Below are positions 60,905 to 64,000 of a stretch of DNA of 64,000 bases, piece after piece. Source of the stretch: Rhodococcus spelaei. Its GTDB lineage: Bacteria; Actinomycetota; Actinomycetes; Mycobacteriales; Mycobacteriaceae. The stretch is from positions 1 through 64,000 of the forward strand of contig NZ_VIGH01000001.1 in NCBI RefSeq assembly GCF_006704125.1, read 5' to 3'. The translations under genes were made by a program, and so were the position numbers. Under the pieces are notes generated by a model, which saw only the letters and a list, made by a program, of their open reading frames with translations, was not told the origin of the DNA and made no database searches. The first letter of the stretch is position 1; every line of letters starts with the position of its first letter.

Positions 60905-60955
60905 GTTCCGCGCACCGCTGTCAGCGGGACGTCATGGAGTCACTTGTGTTGCAGC

Positions 60956-61306
60956 TCAGAGGTACTGGCCGCACACCGGCCACGCGCCGGGACCCTGGCC
61001 CGCGAGCACGTTCTCGGCCACCGCGATCTGCTCCGACCGTGACGCGCTCTCCGGCGAGCCGGATCCGCCGTAGGCGGCCCAGGTGCTCGGCGTGAACTGC
61101 AGGCCACCGGAGAAGCCGTTTCCGGTGGCGGTGTTCCAGTTGCCGCCGCTCTCGCACTGCGCGACAGCGTCCCAGTTGTGGCCACTGGCGTTGGCAGTGC
61201 CCGAGGCGAGTCCCATCGGGACCGCGACGAGGGCTCCGGTCATGACGACCCAGCCGAGGGTCTTCTTCGCCTTGGCGGCCTTGGTCTGAATGCGGTTCGT
61301 GGTCAT
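60956..61306 (-). CDS. Resuscitation-promoting factor (Rpf) transglycosylase
   Basis: 116 residues, with AAAGGA upstream. Signal peptide about 1-40 ([23 protein letters not shown]...ANA), then nearly the whole protein is the Rpf domain: [14 protein letters not shown] with catalytic Glu52, [20 protein letters not shown] and [15 protein letters not shown], with the domain's Cys pair. It cleaves peptidoglycan and promotes regrowth from dormancy. It is a minimal Rpf without LysM or DUF348 modules, like RpfD/E. A CRP/GlxR-like site lies about 300 bases upstream. Confidence 0.92.
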   Translation of the reverse strand: MTTNRIQTKAAKAKKTLGWVVMTGALVAVPMGLASGTANASGHNWDAVAQCESGGNWNTATGNGFSGGLQFTPSTWAAYGGSGSPESASRSEQIAVAENVLAGQGPGAWPVCGQYL

Positions 61307-61919
61307 CTAGGAGAATCCTTTCGCACCCGCAGACGAGGTCGATGTCTGTCGTGATTGCCTCGCCGCTGCCCCACTTGCGGTTCTCGGGGCCGGATCCGCG
61401 GGGCAGGCTCAGCGGCGGTCCGGCAGCGGCCCTGACTTCCGGGCCGTCACCGACCATACGGACGGTGCACCGCCCTGGAAACCACCCGGCGACAAGGGCA
61501 CCGATATCGACACGTGTCCAAATACCGGGATTTGTACACCCGATTCCCGCTGGTGACGGCGCATCGTGATCTATCGAGTAGGCGTTCGTTATCGTTACGT
61601 TATAGTGAGGCAGATCACATTCATCGGGGGCTTGCGTGGCCCCGACGGCGCGCGAGCACGACCGCAGAACTCTGCCGATGATCGCGCCCAAGGCCTGACA
61701 ACCTCAGGCAGACAACTGGCCCCGCCCCTCACCGAGAAGCGGGGCCGTTGTCGTCGAGGGCGTCGGTCGTAACGCTCCGCAAGGCAATGGCGAAGTAAAC
61801 GCTAACCCATGGCCGGATTCGCCCATAGGAACGACAAGGGGTGGAGTTCGGCCGGTTCGACGGGCGCCAGGATCGTCTCGAATCTGTGTCTTCGTAACGA
61901 AGGCCGAAAGGTTGTATCC
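61307..61919. other. 613-bp non-coding region between rpf and the coiled-coil protein gene
   Basis: No convincing gene. It holds a CRP/GlxR-like site (61604-61619) inside an AT-rich patch, giving long leaders of up to about 300 bases on either side. On the rpf side a GC-rich structured stretch pairs TGCCCC with GGGGCA and neighbouring CGCC/GGCG (about 61360-61415). On the other side a hairpin, GGCCCCGC (61718-61725) with GCGGGGCC (61739-61746), lies 170 bases before the next start. These could regulate read-through. Confidence 0.6.
61604..61619. promoter_or_regulatory. CRP/GlxR-like binding site
   Basis: AGTGAGGCAGATCACA matches the palindromic consensus TGTGA-N6-TCACA at 9 of 10 defined positions. 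On the minus strand it is followed directly by TATAAC (61598-61603), a possible -10 box for rpf. CRP in M. tuberculosis and GlxR in Corynebacterium control rpf genes, so control of this rpf is well founded but inferred. Confidence 0.65.
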
Positions 61920-63656
61920 ATGTCGGAGCAGTCCATTGCCAGTCAACGCAGAGCCCGCGCAGCCGCGGCCGGAGCGCTTCTCGCGCTCGGCATGGCGGTG
62001 AGCGGACCGGGAATTGCGTTGGCCCAACAGACGGACGCGGGGACCGAGACCACCTGTACACCGACGGCAACCCCGGATACCGCGTGCCCCGCAATGCCAG
62101 GCACCGACGGCACCGAGGCCGGAAACACGGTCCCCGACAACGCAATCACCGGCGACACCGCCGTCACCGACAAGACCGTGGACCCGAAGGCAGACGCGAC
62201 TGCCGACCAGAAGACCCAGGCCGGTGCCGACAAGAAGGATCCGGCCGACCCGATCGCCGAGGCCGAGGCACACACCGCCGCTACCGCCGAGGAGGCCAAG
62301 AAGGCCGCCGACACGGCTGCGACGGCGGACGCGGAGTCGGTGAAGGCGGGCGAATCGTCCACGCAGGCAACGGAGGCCTCCACCCAGGCCAGCGTGGCTG
62401 CCACGAAGGCAGCCGTGGAGGCGACCAGGGCCAAGGACCAGGCCGCGACCGCGGAGCAGGCAGCCAAGAGCGCGGAGGACGACGCCAGGAGCGCGAACGC
62501 GCAGGCGGCCGAGGCGAAAGCGGCCGCCGAGACCGCGCAGACCGCGGCGAACGACGCGGCAGCGCACGCGGACGAACTCGAAAAAGCCGCCGCGGCTGCC
62601 GGTTCCGGAACCAAGGCGGCCGAGGCCGACAAGGCCCGCGCCGAGGCGACCGCACTGCAGGCCAAGGCGGACCAGGCAAAGGCCGCCGAGGACGCGATGC
62701 GGCAGAAGGTTGCGGCCAAGGAGAAGGAGGCGGCCGAGGCCGCGAAGCAGTGGGACTTCGCAAAAGCGGCTGCCGCCGTGAAGGAAGCCGCGCGGGCGGC
62801 CTTGGAAGCGAACAAGCTGGCCGTCACGGCCAAGGAGACCCAGAAGGCCGCGGCTGCGGCGGAGAGCACCGCACAGAACGCCCAGAAGGCGGCCGACGCC
62901 GAATCCGAGACGGCCACCGCAGCGAAGAAGGCCGCCGACGAGGCGGCCGAGAAGGCCGCGCAGGCCAAGGCCGCAGCCAAGGACGCGGCCGATGCCGCAA
63001 CCACGGCGCAGACAGCAGCGGACGCCGCCGGGGAGTCGGCGACCGCGAAGCGTTCCGAGGCGGTCGCGAAGGCCGAGGAGGCGACGAAGAAGGCGAAGGA
63101 CGCCGAGGCCGCGAGCCTCAAGGCGCAGGACCTCTACATCGCGGCGGAGAAGGCGCAGGCGGCGGCCGATGCTGCAGCGACGAAGGCAGCCGAGGCCAAG
63201 GCCCAGTCGGAGGCCGCGCAGGCCGAGGCCGACAAGGCGAAGAAGGCCGAGGAGGAGCTGAAGGCGAAGGACATCAAGGAGATCGAGGACGGTTCCGATC
63301 TCGACGGATCAATCACCATCGGTGAGGAGACCCACAGCGGCGACGGCGTCACGAAGGTCAACGACGCCACGGCCGTCTCGAACAAGACCGGCGTGAAGCT
63401 GGTCGGATTCTCCAACAGCAAGGGGTCCTTCGAGGTGGTCGACTACTACGTCACCGACGCCGACGGCAACCGGGCGCTCGCGGGCGCACTGCCGCCGGTC
63501 GACCTCGCCCTCGGCGACTCGTCGTCGACGGGCGCCGGAGTGAGCGTTCCCGCCGTGGTGGCAGGCGTCGGCATACTCGGCGCCATCGCAGCAGGAACCG
63601 TAGTTGTCCTGCGCCGCAAGCGCACCGGCGAAGCGGGCGGCGCTGCCTCGTCGTAG
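61920..63656 (+). CDS. Ala/Lys/Glu-rich coiled-coil surface protein with C-terminal membrane anchor
   Basis: 578 residues from the ATG at 61920 (GAAAGG upstream). Signal peptide 1-35. Residues about 110-445 are an Ala-rich repetitive coiled coil of short units such as AAKKAADEAAEKAAQAKAAA, with no Pro or aromatic residues over long stretches. A globular part follows (GSITIGEETHSGDGVTKVNDATAVSNKT...VDYYVTDADGN), then one membrane helix and a basic tail LRRKRTGEAGGAASS. The tail looks like a sortase-substrate tail but has no LPXTG. A sortase-like gene follows directly. Possibly a cell-surface stalk. Confidence 0.78.
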   Translation: MSEQSIASQRRARAAAAGALLALGMAVSGPGIALAQQTDAGTETTCTPTATPDTACPAMPGTDGTEAGNTVPDNAITGDTAVTDKTVDPKADATADQKTQAGADKKDPADPIAEAEAHTAATAEEAKKAADTAATADAESVKAGESSTQATEASTQASVAATKAAVEATRAKDQAATAEQAAKSAEDDARSANAQAAEAKAAAETAQTAANDAAAHADELEKAAAAAGSGTKAAEADKARAEATALQAKADQAKAAEDAMRQKVAAKEKEAAEAAKQWDFAKAAAAVKEAARAALEANKLAVTAKETQKAAAAAESTAQNAQKAADAESETATAAKKAADEAAEKAAQAKAAAKDAADAATTAQTAADAAGESATAKRSEAVAKAEEATKKAKDAEAASLKAQDLYIAAEKAQAAADAAATKAAEAKAQSEAAQAEADKAKKAEEELKAKDIKEIEDGSDLDGSITIGEETHSGDGVTKVNDATAVSNKTGVKLVGFSNSKGSFEVVDYYVTDADGNRALAGALPPVDLALGDSSSTGAGVSVPAVVAGVGILGAIAAGTVVVLRRKRTGEAGGAASS

Positions 63657-64000
63657 GGCGTACCGCCTGTCGGTGGTGGCTGCCCTGGTGCTCCTCGTCT
63701 CCGCCTGCTCGGGCACTGTCCACGGATCCGGGACGCCACCACCGGACCGCTCACCGGTGGAGTCGCAGATCATTGCGGCTCCACCGGTCGGCGCGGCCGT
63801 GGCCCCCACCGAGCCGGTCCACATCGAGCTGCGGTCGAGCGCGGGGGTCACCTACCTCAGCAGTCCTCTCAATCCGGACGGGCTGACGCGCGGAGGGGCG
63901 AGCGGACAGCAGCTGAATCCGGTGGACGAACGTCCGGTGTGGTGGTCCGAAAGCGGTCTCCCCGGCACCGGTACCGACCAGACCGTGGTGGTCGTGGGCC
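63604..64000 (+). CDS. Sortase-like lipoprotein, N-terminal part (runs off the window)
   Basis: Partial. A basic n-region (PRRRAYRLS), hydrophobic core VVAALVLLV and lipobox VSAC give a lipoprotein signal. The n-region implies a start upstream of the GTG at 63673, and TTG 63604 is the only candidate after an in-frame stop; the start is uncertain. The mature part has IELRSSAGV, then VWWSESGLPGTGTDQTVVVVG, which resembles the beta strand before the catalytic His (VVVGHT) of actinobacterial class E/F-type sortases. The predicted His and Cys lie beyond 64000. It overlaps the coiled-coil gene. Confidence 0.6.
   Translation, partial: MSCAASAPAKRAALPRRRAYRLSVVAALVLLVSACSGTVHGSGTPPPDRSPVESQIIAAPPVGAAVAPTEPVHIELRSSAGVTYLSSPLNPDGLTRGGASGQQLNPVDERPVWWSESGLPGTGTDQTVVVVG

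Noticed and set aside
61307-61600. ydaO-type c-di-AMP riboswitch in the rpf leader
   Set aside because: Actinobacterial rpf genes often have one, but I could not find its conserved blocks (for example GGGGGACC or GGGUGAAUC) in the leader strand. Only generic GC-rich pairing is visible.
61566-61772. Small plus-strand ORF upstream of the coiled-coil protein
   Set aside because: No ribosome site, Arg-rich composition typical of shadow frames, and it covers the CRP-like site and a hairpin.
63470-63620. LPXTG sorting signal in the coiled-coil protein
   Set aside because: The residues before the membrane helix contain no LPXTG or close variant.
1-64000. tRNA, rRNA, prophage or integrase attachment sites
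   Set aside because: I looked for tRNA-like ends, integrases and direct-repeat borders and saw none; this was by eye, so a tRNA scan could still find one.

Overview
The window is GC-rich, densely coded DNA from a mycolic-acid actinobacterium, most likely a Rhodococcus or close Nocardiaceae relative. Pointers are the steroid-catabolism enzyme families (KstD-, HsaA-, HsaB-, HsaD- and FadD19-like proteins and a class II cholesterol oxidase), an F420-type luciferase-like oxidoreductase, an MMPL transporter, an ald/aldR pair, an Rpf transglycosylase and many GTG starts. I saw no rRNA, tRNA, CRISPR array or prophage. The only mobile element seen is a TnpB insertion.

Layout. 1-6058: a steroid/aromatic ring-degradation cluster (hydrolase, KstD-like dehydrogenase and HsaA-like oxygenase on minus; flavin reductase on plus), an IclR regulator, an LLM oxidoreductase and a SnoaL-like protein. 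6182-11706: two tandem, nearly identical transcription units encoding secreted Ig-repeat proteins that differ by exactly two 92-residue repeats. 11733-15249: FadD19-like ligase divergent from two SDRs. 15319-17204: lipoprotein lipase and TetR regulator. 17212-21911: GlcD-type oxidase, CdaR/PucR-type regulator and MFS transporter. 22109-27233: DNA glycosylase, then an Lrp regulator divergent from a fused indolepyruvate ferredoxin oxidoreductase. 27318-32838: acyl-CoA synthetase, AcuI-like reductase, an unlisted 34-residue secreted-looking ORF, amidohydrolase, RNase HI, enoyl-CoA hydratase. 32939-34681: ald/aldR. 34712-40184: class II cholesterol oxidase whose 5' end is supplied by a TnpB element, then an MMPL transporter. 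40310-42052: DUF218 protein and gpsA. 42116-44653: three monocistronic secreted paralogues that share a domain with the Ig-repeat proteins. 44865-45453: a branched-chain amino-acid leader peptide in front of a stand-alone LeuA-type regulatory domain. 45494-51298: unknown protein, DUF4185 secreted protein, UbiB/ABC1 kinase, rhomboid-like protein, secreted glycoside hydrolase-like protein. 51344-54851: fused 2-oxoacid dehydrogenase E1, VOC protein, SDR. 54957-57540: helicase plus patatin phospholipase. 57588-60711: nitrobindin, CoA transferase, esterase. 60956-64000: Rpf with a CRP/GlxR-like site upstream, a coiled-coil surface protein and a truncated sortase-like lipoprotein.

Most transcription units are short, and many end in strong, nearly perfect hairpins. 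The themes are lipid and steroid catabolism and cell-envelope proteins. The strongest leads are (1) the TnpB/cholesterol-oxidase junction, where element DNA appears to supply the start codon and N-terminus; (2) a family of five secreted proteins in two loci with a common domain and a recurring C-terminal FGS(S) ending; and (3) the attenuator-like leader before the LeuA regulatory-domain protein.
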